Positions 26,740 through 34,550 of a stretch of 64,000 nucleotides of DNA are shown in pieces. How positions within the stretch are numbered: position 1 is the stretch's first letter; each line of letters opens with the position of its first letter. Under the pieces are notes generated by a model, which searched no databases, had not been told where the DNA came from, and saw only the letters and a program-made list of their open reading frames with translations. The translations under genes were made by a program, and so were the position numbers. Source of the DNA: Enterococcus asini ATCC 700915 (GTDB taxonomy: Bacteria; Bacillota; Bacilli; Lactobacillales; Enterococcaceae); contig NZ_ASVU01000001.1 of the NCBI RefSeq assembly GCF_000407365.1, forward strand, positions 839,501-903,500. The letters run 5' to 3'.

Positions 26740-29394
26740 TTAAGGATTTTCCGTGAAGCCGTAAAGGGCCTCATGGGGTTGATTGGCCAAAAGGTGCACG
26801 TTCTTTTGGCCGATGATAATCTGGGTATCTTGACTGGCTGTGACCCGCATCTCACCAGGGCCAATCCAAATTTGATAGTCGATGCCTAGGCGGGTAATCC
26901 GAAAACTCAAGGAAGACCAGGCCACAGGGAGATCCGGGTTGAAGGTCAAGAGGTCTTCTCTAATATCCATGCCAGCAAAGGTCGTCAAAGGAATGAAGAG
27001 GGTAGCCGCCATGACACCGGCGTGGATGCCTTCTGCGGTGGTGCCGCCTTGAATGTCCCGATAGTCTGAAGACAAGGCTTCTTGATACAGCTTCCAAGCC
27101 AGCTCTTCTTCATTTACCATGGCCGCCAGCTGGGCGTGAACCACCCGGGAGAGGGTCGATCCATGGGAAGTGCGTTTCAAGTAGTAGTGGAGATTTTCCG
27201 TCACGTAATTTTCCGGTAGATCATAACCGAGACTCGTCAAAATGTCTTGAACTTGATTCTTCGAGAAATTGTAGTAAATCATCAGACTATCCGCTTGTTT
27301 GGCTACTTTGTAGTCGTCTGCGGATTTGCCTTCCGCGTTTAAGATGCGATCCATGCGGTAGATATTGCCATAAGTCTTACGATAGTGGTCCCAATCCAAG
27401 TCTTTCAAAGCGAAATACCCGTCAAATTGGGCGATGATGCCTTCTGGATTGATATCTAACGCTAATTTGTGCCGGATATCTTCCATTTTTGCCAAGAGTT
27501 CATCTGTAAGCTGGGTCTTTTCTTGCACCGCAGCAAATTCCGCCGAGTCAAAGTTTGCCTGTAAACTCAAAACCTCGGTGAAGAGCCAGACCACCATCAT
27601 ATTGGTGTAGGCATTGTTTTTCAAGCCACCTTTTTCGGCTCCCGGATAGGATTCGTGGAATTCGTCTGGCCCCATGACACCACTGATGTCGTAGCGCTGA
27701 CTGGTTTCATCCCAACGAGCAATACTTTGCCAGAAGTGAGCGATTTCTAGTAAGAGTTCCAAGCCGTAGTCCCGCATAAAGGCCGTATCCCCGGTATTGT
27801 GGAAATACTGCCAGACGTTATAAGCAATAGCTAAAGACACATGGCGTTGCAAGCGACTGTGGTCTTCTTTCCATTGACCACTGATAGGATTCAAGTGCAG
27901 CTCTTGGGATTGCTCGCTACCGGTAAGTCCCGACTGCCAAGGGAACATGGCTCCTTGTAAGCCGATTTGCTGCGCCGCTTCTTTGGCTGCTGGAAGTCTT
28001 CGATACCGGTAAAGTAGAAGCTCTTTGGCCGTTTCCGGGAAGTGCAAGATGTAAAAAGGTAAGATGAAAAGCTCATCCCAGAAAATATGCCCCCGATAGG
28101 CTTCCCCGTGGAGTCCCCGGGCGGTCACAGAAGCGTCTAGTTGGCGGTTGCCAGTAGGCGAGGCCGCCACGAAAAGGTGATAGGTGTGCAGATTCAAGAG
28201 TTTTTGACTCATTAAGTCGCCAGTGACCGTGATGCCGGCTTGCTCCCAGAGCGTTTGCCAAGCACTGCTGGAACCTTGTAGTAAGTCACTGAAAGCCGGA
28301 AATTCGCTTTGGGCTAAGTCTTGCTCCGGTACCTTTTCTTCTGCCCGATACACGTGAACGGAGACGGTCTTTTCGACTTCTTGCCAGTGCCCCATAGCAG
28401 CGTCTAAGGTTAAGGATTGTTTGACTTTTTCTGAGCTAGTTTCATTAGTTAAATTGGACAAGTCCAAGGTGGAGCTAGTTAATTGAGATTCTTGCCAAAT
28501 GGTAATCTTAGAGGCTTTGGTACGAGCGATTAGAAGTGCTTTATCTCCCGTGGCCTGCGTAGCCAAAACATCCAGATGATGATTGGTCAAACTGCGATAG
28601 CGGGCCACATTGTAATTGTAGACTGCGCCATCTGCTTCCGTGACCAGTGTGATTTTGCCAGAGAAATTCAGCGGTTTAAAACGGTAGCGTAGGCTGTAGT
28701 AGTGGATTTGTTCCATGCTTACGACTTTCGCTGTTTCAATGGCTAATTGCCGACCGTCAGCAAGCGTCACGAGAGCCTCACTCGTTAAAAGACCGTCTTT
28801 GAGATGTAAAGAACGCTTGAAGTGACTGAGGGTATCCTGAGTGAGGAGGACTTTTTCCCCCTCGATGACCAAGTAGATTTTTTGCAGATTCGGCGCATTG
28901 ACGAAATCTTCATTGGTAATGGTGCGGTCACTCACCCTGGAGTCGGCTTCATTGTACAAGCTAGCCAGATAAGTCGCAGGGTAGCAGTCGTCGGAAATTT
29001 CCATTTCCGGTGTGGTCCCCCGTAAGCCCATAAAGCCATTGCCCACGGTGAGCAATGATTCTACTGAATATTCGTCTTTTCCTGGGCGATAACCGTAATA
29101 GTCCAGTCGCCAAGGAATTTCTGCGGCTACTTTGTCAAAATCGGTAGTAGGATTGGTGACGAAAGGCTGATTTAAGTGTTCCGTAAGCCATTGACTGAGT
29201 TCGAAAACGCCGGTTTCCATTTGCAAAATAAGGGGCTTTTCGCAGTGAATTACGCCACCTTCCAGTGACTCAGTGGCTAAGAATTCCTGCAATGCCAAAG
29301 CATTTTCCTGAGGGGACCCACTAAAGGAGCGTTGTTGGCCATTTGGCAAAGCAACCTGCCATGTTTGGTCTAAAGTGATCGTCGCTAGATTCAT
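26740..29394 (-). CDS. Glycoside hydrolase family 65, probable trehalose 6-phosphate phosphorylase
   Basis: About 884 residues from ATG 29394, or 895 from TTG 29427; neither start has a well-placed ribosome site (AAAGGAG lies about 25 nt before the TTG). GH65 features: an N-terminal beta-sandwich, the (alpha/alpha)6 barrel (RGLHGEAYRGHIFWDELFI), and the catalytic acid motif GVMGPDEFHESYPG near residue 575. TreR, a PTS EII and pgmB next to it point to phosphorolysis of trehalose 6-phosphate into beta-glucose 1-phosphate and glucose 6-phosphate, as in Lactococcus. Maltose or kojibiose phosphorylase is the family alternative. It is probably repressed by CcpA and TreR. Confidence 0.85.
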   Translation of the reverse strand: MNLATITLDQTWQVALPNGQQRSFSGSPQENALALQEFLATESLEGGVIHCEKPLILQMETGVFELSQWLTEHLNQPFVTNPTTDFDKVAAEIPWRLDYYGYRPGKDEYSVESLLTVGNGFMGLRGTTPEMEISDDCYPATYLASLYNEADSRVSDRTITNEDFVNAPNLQKIYLVIEGEKVLLTQDTLSHFKRSLHLKDGLLTSEALVTLADGRQLAIETAKVVSMEQIHYYSLRYRFKPLNFSGKITLVTEADGAVYNYNVARYRSLTNHHLDVLATQATGDKALLIARTKASKITIWQESQLTSSTLDLSNLTNETSSEKVKQSLTLDAAMGHWQEVEKTVSVHVYRAEEKVPEQDLAQSEFPAFSDLLQGSSSAWQTLWEQAGITVTGDLMSQKLLNLHTYHLFVAASPTGNRQLDASVTARGLHGEAYRGHIFWDELFILPFYILHFPETAKELLLYRYRRLPAAKEAAQQIGLQGAMFPWQSGLTGSEQSQELHLNPISGQWKEDHSRLQRHVSLAIAYNVWQYFHNTGDTAFMRDYGLELLLEIAHFWQSIARWDETSQRYDISGVMGPDEFHESYPGAEKGGLKNNAYTNMMVVWLFTEVLSLQANFDSAEFAAVQEKTQLTDELLAKMEDIRHKLALDINPEGIIAQFDGYFALKDLDWDHYRKTYGNIYRMDRILNAEGKSADDYKVAKQADSLMIYYNFSKNQVQDILTSLGYDLPENYVTENLHYYLKRTSHGSTLSRVVHAQLAAMVNEEELAWKLYQEALSSDYRDIQGGTTAEGIHAGVMAATLFIPLTTFAGMDIREDLLTFNPDLPVAWSSLSFRITRLGIDYQIWIGPGEMRVTASQDTQIIIGQKNVHLLANQPHEALYGFTENP

Positions 29395-29476
29395 CTTGTT
29401 TTTTCGGACACCAGGCTCAGCTTTCAATCAGTCTGCCGGGTCCTACTTCTCCTTTCTGGATTGCCACGTTCAAGTT

Positions 29477-29492
29477 ACTTGTCTATACATGC
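29477..29492. promoter_or_regulatory. TreR operator candidate (minus-strand unit)
   Basis: ACTTGTCTATACATGC resembles the palindrome ACTTGTATATACAAGT and lies just downstream of the minus-strand -10 element. Confidence 0.55.
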
Positions 29493-29498
29493 AAAATA

Positions 29499-29527
29499 AT
29501 TATAACGGAATTTGGCAACGATTTCAA
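29499..29527 (-). promoter_or_regulatory. Promoter of the GH65-pgmB-treR unit
   Basis: Minus strand TTGAAA (29527-29522), 17 nt, TATAAT (29504-29499). A CRE-like site overlaps the -35. Confidence 0.8.
29513..29526. promoter_or_regulatory. CRE (CcpA) site overlapping the minus-strand -35
   Basis: Minus strand TGAAATCGTTGCCA matches 12 of 14 positions of TGWAARCGYTWNCW. Confidence 0.6.
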
Positions 29528-29687
29528 TCGTTATCCCTTATTTTTCTGAAAAACGAGGAGGGAATTCAAAAATAAAAAAGAGACTGGAAAAAATTTGAGC
29601 GGATCGTAAAAAAAAGTCTTTAATGTAAGGATTTTTTGTCAAATAAGTAACAGTGTCGAATTTTTTCGAAAAACAGACACAATAAAA

Positions 29688-29701
29688 ATAAAACGCTTGC
29701 A
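29688..29701. promoter_or_regulatory. CRE (CcpA) site overlapping the PTS promoter
   Basis: ATAAAACGCTTGCA matches 12 of 14 positions of the CRE consensus and overlaps the -35 at 29697. Confidence 0.7.
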
Positions 29702-29725
29702 TAAATAAAATGAAAAAGGTATTAT
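29697..29725 (+). promoter_or_regulatory. Promoter of the trehalose PTS gene
   Basis: TTGCAT (29697-29702), 17 nt, TATTAT (29720-29725). Confidence 0.75.
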
Positions 29726-29738
29726 GGGATTGTAACGG

Positions 29739-29754
29739 ACATATATATACAAGT
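29739..29754. promoter_or_regulatory. TreR operator candidate (plus-strand unit)
   Basis: ACATATATATACAAGT matches 14 of 16 positions of ACTTGTATATACAAGT. It lies at the expected transcription start of the PTS gene. Confidence 0.6.
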
Positions 29755-29794
29755 TGTTGTTTTTGGAAAAGGAAAAAGGAAGGGGCTTACTCGT

Positions 29795-31807
29795 ATGGGG
29801 AAGTATCAAGCTGATGCCAAACAGTTATTGGCGGACATTGGTGGCAAGGAAAACGTGGCGGCAGTGACTCACTGTGCCACCCGCATGCGCTTTGTCTTAA
29901 ACGATCAAAGCAAGGCAAATGAAAAGGCGATTGAAGAGATTCCTAGTGTGAAAGGGATGTTTACCAACGCCGGTCAGTTTCAAGTAATTATCGGGAATGA
30001 CGTAGCCGATTTTTACAATGATTTTTCGGCAATTTCCGGAATTGAAGGCGTCTCCAAGGAACAAAGCAAAGTGGCGGCGAAGCAAAATCAGAATATCGTG
30101 CAACGAATCATCGGTGTTTTAGCGGAAATCTTTACCCCGCTGTTACCAGCCATTATTGTCGGTGGTTTGATGCTCGGTTTCCGGAACTTTTTGGAAGGGG
30201 TACCACTGGATGCCCTAGGCGGTCAAACGATTACGGAAAGTTCCGTCTTTTGGAATGGGGTCAACGGCTTTTTATGGCTCCCATGTGAGGCGATTTTCCA
30301 CTTCTTACCAGTGGGGATCACTTGGTCCATCACCCGTAAGATGGGGACGACCCAGATTTTGGGGATTGTGTTAGGGATTACGTTAGTGTCACCGCAATTA
30401 TTGAATGCTTATGCCGTGAATGGTACCAGTGCGGCAGATATCGCGCAAAACTGGACGTGGGATTTTGGCTTCTTTACCATTGATAAGATTGGCTACCAAG
30501 CCCAAGTAATTCCGGCGATGTTAGCAGGGTTCTTATTGGTTTATTTGGAAAAATTCTTTAGAAAACACATTCCAGAAGCTGTTTCTATGATTTTTGTACC
30601 ACTATTCTCATTACTACCAACGATTTTAGCGGCGCACATGATCTTAGGGCCGATTGGTTGGAAGATTGGTTCAGGGATTTCCTTCGTGGTCAATGCTGGC
30701 TTAACTTCTTCGTTCAGCTGGTTGTTCAGTTTGATCTTTGGGGGACTTTATGCGCCATTGGTGATCACCGGTTTGCACCACACGACTTTGGCGATTGATA
30801 GCCAACTGGTAGCAGACTTTGGCTCCACCAACTTATGGCCGATGATCATGCTCTCCAATATTGCCCAAGGGACGGCGGTATTGGCGGTCTACTTCCAACA
30901 TCGGGGCAATAAAAAAGAAGAACAAATCTCCGTTCCGGCAACGATTTCCGCGTATCTGGGGGTTACCGAGCCGGCGATGTTCGGGATTAATTTGAAATAC
31001 GTTTATCCGTTTATTGCGGCAATGGTAGGCTCCGCTATTGGGGGGATGCTGATTACCATAACCAATACTCGGGCGCTAGGAATCGGGGTCGGCGGTTTGC
31101 CAGGCTTCTTATCCTTCAAAATAAACAATTATCCCATGGTTTTTGCTTCCATGCTTGTGACCATGGTGATTACTTTTGTGATGACCTATGTGTTCCGAAA
31201 CGTCAAAGCCTTAAACAAGTTAGAACCGGAATACGATGAAGGGGGCTTGGCAATGGCGACAGCTGGTGGCGCTGGAAGTGGTCCAGCGGTTTCCGTAATG
31301 GATACCAAAGACGCTAGCACTGCCGTAGCAACGCCAGACATGGTGACCCAAGAGATGATTTATGCCCCAGTGGAAGGGGAAGTCATCATGATTGGGGAAG
31401 TGGCTGATCCAGTCTTTTCTCAAAAAATGATGGGTGACGGTTTTGCGGTAAGACCTAAAGGCCAAGAAATCTACGCGCCAGTCGCCGGTACAATTACCAG
31501 CATCTTCGCTACAAAACACGCGATTGGGATTTTGACTCCAGCTGGGGCGGAAGTCTTGGTTCACATGGGCTTAGATACCGTAGAATTAAACGGCGCACCT
31601 TTCGATGTGAAAGTCACAGAAGGTGCTAGTGTGACTTCTGAAACCTTACTGGCAGTCATGGATCTCACAGCGGTGAAAGCCGCGGGGAAAGGCACCGATG
31701 TGGTGGTGGCCTTCACCAACCGAGAAAAGATTGCCGGAGTAACTTTGGAACAAACTGGTGAAATTGCCGAACAGTCTCAAATCGGTTATGTAACAGTCAA
31801 AGGGTAA
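29795..31807 (+). CDS. treP: PTS trehalose-specific EIIBCA
   Basis: 670 residues. The EIIB domain (residues about 1-85) has the phosphocysteine in THCATRMRF (C27). The EIIC membrane domain of the glucose/sucrose/trehalose family spans about 105-465 (SFSWLFSLIFGGLYAPLVIT, TGLHHTT). The C-terminal EIIA domain has its phosphohistidine in VLVHMGLDTV (near H590). It imports trehalose as trehalose 6-phosphate, the substrate for the divergent GH65 enzyme. GGAAGGGG precedes ATG 29795. Specificity is inferred from TreR, its operators and the GH65 neighbour; sucrose EII proteins have the same layout. Confidence 0.9.
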   Translation: MGKYQADAKQLLADIGGKENVAAVTHCATRMRFVLNDQSKANEKAIEEIPSVKGMFTNAGQFQVIIGNDVADFYNDFSAISGIEGVSKEQSKVAAKQNQNIVQRIIGVLAEIFTPLLPAIIVGGLMLGFRNFLEGVPLDALGGQTITESSVFWNGVNGFLWLPCEAIFHFLPVGITWSITRKMGTTQILGIVLGITLVSPQLLNAYAVNGTSAADIAQNWTWDFGFFTIDKIGYQAQVIPAMLAGFLLVYLEKFFRKHIPEAVSMIFVPLFSLLPTILAAHMILGPIGWKIGSGISFVVNAGLTSSFSWLFSLIFGGLYAPLVITGLHHTTLAIDSQLVADFGSTNLWPMIMLSNIAQGTAVLAVYFQHRGNKKEEQISVPATISAYLGVTEPAMFGINLKYVYPFIAAMVGSAIGGMLITITNTRALGIGVGGLPGFLSFKINNYPMVFASMLVTMVITFVMTYVFRNVKALNKLEPEYDEGGLAMATAGGAGSGPAVSVMDTKDASTAVATPDMVTQEMIYAPVEGEVIMIGEVADPVFSQKMMGDGFAVRPKGQEIYAPVAGTITSIFATKHAIGILTPAGAEVLVHMGLDTVELNGAPFDVKVTEGASVTSETLLAVMDLTAVKAAGKGTDVVVAFTNREKIAGVTLEQTGEIAEQSQIGYVTVKG

Positions 31808-31809
31808 CT

Positions 31810-31858
31810 CAACAAAAAAACACGACAGGCCCGCACTCGGTGTCTAGTCGTGTTTTTT
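31810..31858. terminator. Bidirectional terminator between treP and the UvrC-like gene
   Basis: AAAAAACACGAC...GTCGTGTTTTTT stem with A- and T-runs on both sides. Confidence 0.85.
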
Positions 31859-32767
31859 GTGGTGTTCCAGATAGCTCATTAAAATCAACAGGGGATCGAT
31901 ATCGGTTTTTGTTAAAGAGAGAGGTGCGGATAAAGGGGTGGCGGTGAAGTTTTCCGCCGCTTTTAAAGGCAAAATCTCTGTCGCCACTAGCTGACCATAA
32001 CTGATTTGATAGAGCTTTTTTCGTCTTGTGGTAAGGGGAAGTGCAAATAACTGTTGAGGAATTGCTTGAAAGGCATTCATCCGCTGCTGTTGTTCGTAAA
32101 AATAGCGAGCGCTGGTTGCCAATTCTTGCAGCTGTTGGGCCGATTCGAAGTTTAACTGGGCTGCCAAGCTAGCAATGCGCTGGTCTAGAAGTGTTAAAAA
32201 GTCCGTCTTTCCGCCTTGCCAAAAGCCTAAAATTTGTTCTTTCTTTTCTGTAAGCAAACGTTTCGGCATTTCCGGTAATTGACGACTGACGGCGAGATGA
32301 GTCACATAGTTCACATCAGGCAACAGATAAGTATCCGTCAGTAGTTGCACCAAATGAGGCAGTTGTTTGTACTGACGAAAGGGTCCCAGTAGTTGGCTAT
32401 TTGCGGGAATATTTTCCGGTGCTTCCGCCAAAATCTGCAAATGCGCCTCCTGAACCAAAACATAGGCGTAATTTTGCTGAGCGTTCATCACCCGGTTGTA
32501 ATAAGGATGGTATTTTTGAATCAGGCGACATTCCAATAGCAAAGCGTCTAACTCCGTATCCACGGTGTGATACTCAAGGTCGTGGATGTTAAAGACCATG
32601 CGTTGAACTTTTTTGGAGTGTTGCCCATTGTGATGAAAGTAGGAACGCACACGATTTTTCAGGTTTTTCGCCTTCCCCACGTAAAAGATGTCTCCGTGGA
32701 GATCCTTCATCAAGTAAATCCCTGGCTTGTCCGGCAAATCCCGGAGTTTTTCTTGTAATGTTTTCAT
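31844..32767 (-). CDS. GIY-YIG endonuclease, UvrC N-terminal-like (Cho-type)
   Basis: 307 residues. The N-terminal GIY-YIG nuclease domain is typical of UvrC (LPDKPGIYLMKD, IFYVGKAKNLKNRVRSYF, and TELDALLLECRLIQKYHPYYN with the metal-binding glutamate). A UVR-like helical hairpin follows near residue 200 (LDQRIASLAAQLNFESAQQL). The C-terminal RNase H-like endonuclease half and HhH domains of full UvrC are absent. E. coli Cho has this reduced design and makes the 3' incision at bulky lesions. It is a single gene converging on treP. Confidence 0.85.
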   Translation of the reverse strand: MKTLQEKLRDLPDKPGIYLMKDLHGDIFYVGKAKNLKNRVRSYFHHNGQHSKKVQRMVFNIHDLEYHTVDTELDALLLECRLIQKYHPYYNRVMNAQQNYAYVLVQEAHLQILAEAPENIPANSQLLGPFRQYKQLPHLVQLLTDTYLLPDVNYVTHLAVSRQLPEMPKRLLTEKKEQILGFWQGGKTDFLTLLDQRIASLAAQLNFESAQQLQELATSARYFYEQQQRMNAFQAIPQQLFALPLTTRRKKLYQISYGQLVATEILPLKAAENFTATPLSAPLSLTKTDIDPLLILMSYLEHHKKHD

Positions 32768-32830
32768 GGATGAAACGTACCAGAAATTTCCTGGATACTC
32801 AAGTCAAAACACAGTAGCTTAACACCTAAG

Positions 32831-32885
32831 CAAAAAAGCCCCCCTTCTTCCGCTTGTTTTCGGCTGAGAAGGTGGGGCTCTTTTC
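32831..32885. terminator. Terminator hairpin between hsp20 and the UvrC-like gene
   Basis: AAAAAAGCCCC...GGGGCTCTTTT-type inverted repeat between two same-direction minus-strand genes. It would terminate hsp20 transcription. Confidence 0.6.
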
Positions 32886-32899
32886 TTCATTTAGGGGTA

Positions 32900-33325
32900 T
32901 TACTCAATGGGAATCGTTTTGCCTGGTTGTTCCGCCAACGTCTTTTTCGGCAAAGTCAAATGCAAGACGCCATTGTCAAAAGTTGCTTTAATCTTTTCTT
33001 CGTCGATGTCTTTCATGGTGAAAGAACGTTGATAGCTACTGCTGGAACGCTCCCGGCGCAAGTAACGGCCTTCATCGTCTTTTTCCTCACTACTGGTTTT
33101 TTGAACAGCAGCAATGGATAAGACATCGTCTCCATAGTGCAAGGTAATGTCTTCTTTTTGAATGCCAGGGAGGTCCGCTTTGACTTCGTAGCGATCAGGA
33201 TATTCTTTAATGTCGGTTGCGATTTGTCGGTCTTGCCAAAAATTGTTCATGAGTTTGCCTACTAGATCTTCACCATTTGCTCGCAATGCATGGAGATCAT
33301 CAAAATCTGGAATCAAGTTTGCCAT
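32900..33325 (-). CDS. Small heat shock protein Hsp20 (alpha-crystallin family)
   Basis: 141 residues with the alpha-crystallin domain (YEVKADLPGIQKEDITLHYG, then FDNGVLHLTLPKK, containing the conserved A-x-x-x-x-G-V-L-x-L pattern) and a C-terminal I-x-I/V-like tail (KTIPIE). These chaperones form oligomers that hold unfolding proteins during heat or acid stress. No CIRCE or CtsR repeat is seen upstream; instead a 7-bp hairpin abuts the start codon (33327-33354). The gene is monocistronic. Confidence 0.93.
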   Translation of the reverse strand: MANLIPDFDDLHALRANGEDLVGKLMNNFWQDRQIATDIKEYPDRYEVKADLPGIQKEDITLHYGDDVLSIAAVQKTSSEEKDDEGRYLRRERSSSSYQRSFTMKDIDEEKIKATFDNGVLHLTLPKKTLAEQPGKTIPIE

Positions 33326-33326
33326 C

Positions 33327-33354
33327 GTATCAACCTACTTTCTCTTTTTGATAC
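33327..33354 (-). promoter_or_regulatory. Hairpin enclosing the ribosome site of hsp20
   Basis: In mRNA sense, GUAUCAA pairs with UUGAUAC across a 14-nt purine-rich loop that contains the ribosome site (GAAAGUAGG). The right arm ends one nucleotide before AUG. It may be a temperature-sensing leader or a DNA operator. Confidence 0.5.
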
Positions 33355-33513
33355 TTTTATTGTATGCCGTACTTTGTGGGAAATGCAACTGATTTGGCAA
33401 TTCAAATAAGGTGTCTTTCCTTGCTTTTCTTCCATCCTATATGAAAAAGTGTCAGACCGAGGAGTTTGTGATAAAATCAGTACAACGATTTTTTTGTTAA
33501 GGTAGGTGAAAGG

Positions 33514-34365
33514 ATGGAGATCATCGAGAAGGCTCCGGCCAAAATCAACCTGGGCTTAGACGTCCTTTACAAACGCCCAGACGGCTATCACGAGCTGGCC
33601 ATGGTGATGGCGAGCGTGGATTTAGTCGATCGTTTAACGCTGACAAGTTTGGCAGAAGACCGTATTCAAATCGAGACAAACCGTGCCTTTCTCCCGGTAG
33701 ATGGGCGCAATAATGTCTATCAAGCAGCAGCGCTTTTAAAGCGTCGTTATGGTATCACTCAAGGGATCAAGATTGACATTCAAAAACAAATCCCAGTGGC
33801 AGCAGGCCTTGGTGGCGGCAGTTCGGATACCGCCGCGGCACTACGAGGATTGAACAAACTGTGGCAGTTGAATCTTTCCTTGGAGGAACTGGTGGCCATT
33901 GGTGTGGAAATCGGCACGGATGTTCCTTATTGTTTGTACGGGCACACGGCTTATATCACTGGCAAAGGGGAAATCGTGGAACCAATCACGCCCATGCCGG
34001 CTTGTTGGGTTGTCTTGGTGAAGCCCAAAATCAGTGTTTCCACCCGTACGGTTTTTCCAGAAGTGGACGTGGACAAGATTCATCACCCGGATATTCCCGG
34101 CTTGAAAATGGCAATTGAGACGCAAGATTATCCGACAATGTTGGCTACAATGGGCAATAGTTTGGAAGACATCACCATTTCTCGGCATCCGATTATTCAG
34201 CAGATTAAAGATCGGATGTTGAAATACGGAGCGGATACCGCTTTGATGAGTGGCAGTGGCCCCACGGTCTTTGCTTTATGTCATAAGCAGTCTCGGGCCC
34301 AGCGAGTTTACAATGCACTAAAAGGTTTTTGCGAGGAAGTTTATTTGGTACGGACGTTGAAGTAG
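33514..34365 (+). CDS. ispE: 4-diphosphocytidyl-2-C-methyl-D-erythritol kinase IspE
   Basis: 283-residue GHMP kinase. KAPAKINLGLDVL, the ATP-binding glycine loop PVAAGLGGGSSDTAAAL and the C-terminal motif LMSGSGPTVFAL are all intact. It phosphorylates CDP-methylerythritol in the MEP isoprenoid pathway. Many enterococci use the mevalonate route yet keep an ispE homologue, so presence of this gene does not prove a full MEP pathway here. GTGAAAGG precedes ATG 33514. It sits before adcACB, and purR-glmU-prs follow further on, as in Enterococcus faecalis. Confidence 0.93.
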   Translation: MEIIEKAPAKINLGLDVLYKRPDGYHELAMVMASVDLVDRLTLTSLAEDRIQIETNRAFLPVDGRNNVYQAAALLKRRYGITQGIKIDIQKQIPVAAGLGGGSSDTAAALRGLNKLWQLNLSLEELVAIGVEIGTDVPYCLYGHTAYITGKGEIVEPITPMPACWVVLVKPKISVSTRTVFPEVDVDKIHHPDIPGLKMAIETQDYPTMLATMGNSLEDITISRHPIIQQIKDRMLKYGADTALMSGSGPTVFALCHKQSRAQRVYNALKGFCEEVYLVRTLK

Positions 34366-34437
34366 GATTGCCAAATTACTTTCCTTTCATATGAATACTC
34401 GCAACATCCTTACGATTTACCAGGAAATAAAAGTCCT

Positions 34438-34458
34438 AAATCGGAACATTTACGGTTT
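34438..34458. promoter_or_regulatory. Zur-like box 1 upstream of adcA
   Basis: The 21-mer beginning AAATCGGAAC and ending TTACGGTTT closely matches the Bacillus Zur consensus AAATCGTAATnATTACGATTT. It ends just before the -35. Confidence 0.65.
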
Positions 34459-34461
34459 CGG

Positions 34462-34490
34462 TTGACGGGCTTTTTTTTATTTGGTACAGT
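34462..34490 (+). promoter_or_regulatory. Promoter of adcACB
   Basis: TTGACG (34462-34467), 17 nt, TACAGT (34485-34490). It is bracketed by two Zur-like boxes. Confidence 0.7.
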
Positions 34491-34502
34491 AAGCCCTGGG
34501 TT

Positions 34503-34523
34503 AAAACGGAATATTTACGATTT
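34503..34523. promoter_or_regulatory. Zur-like box 2 upstream of adcA
   Basis: The 21-mer beginning AAAACGGAAT and ending TTACGATTT lies just downstream of the transcription start, a good repressor position. Confidence 0.68.
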
Positions 34524-34550
34524 GCCAAATAAAGGAAATGAGGAAAAGAG

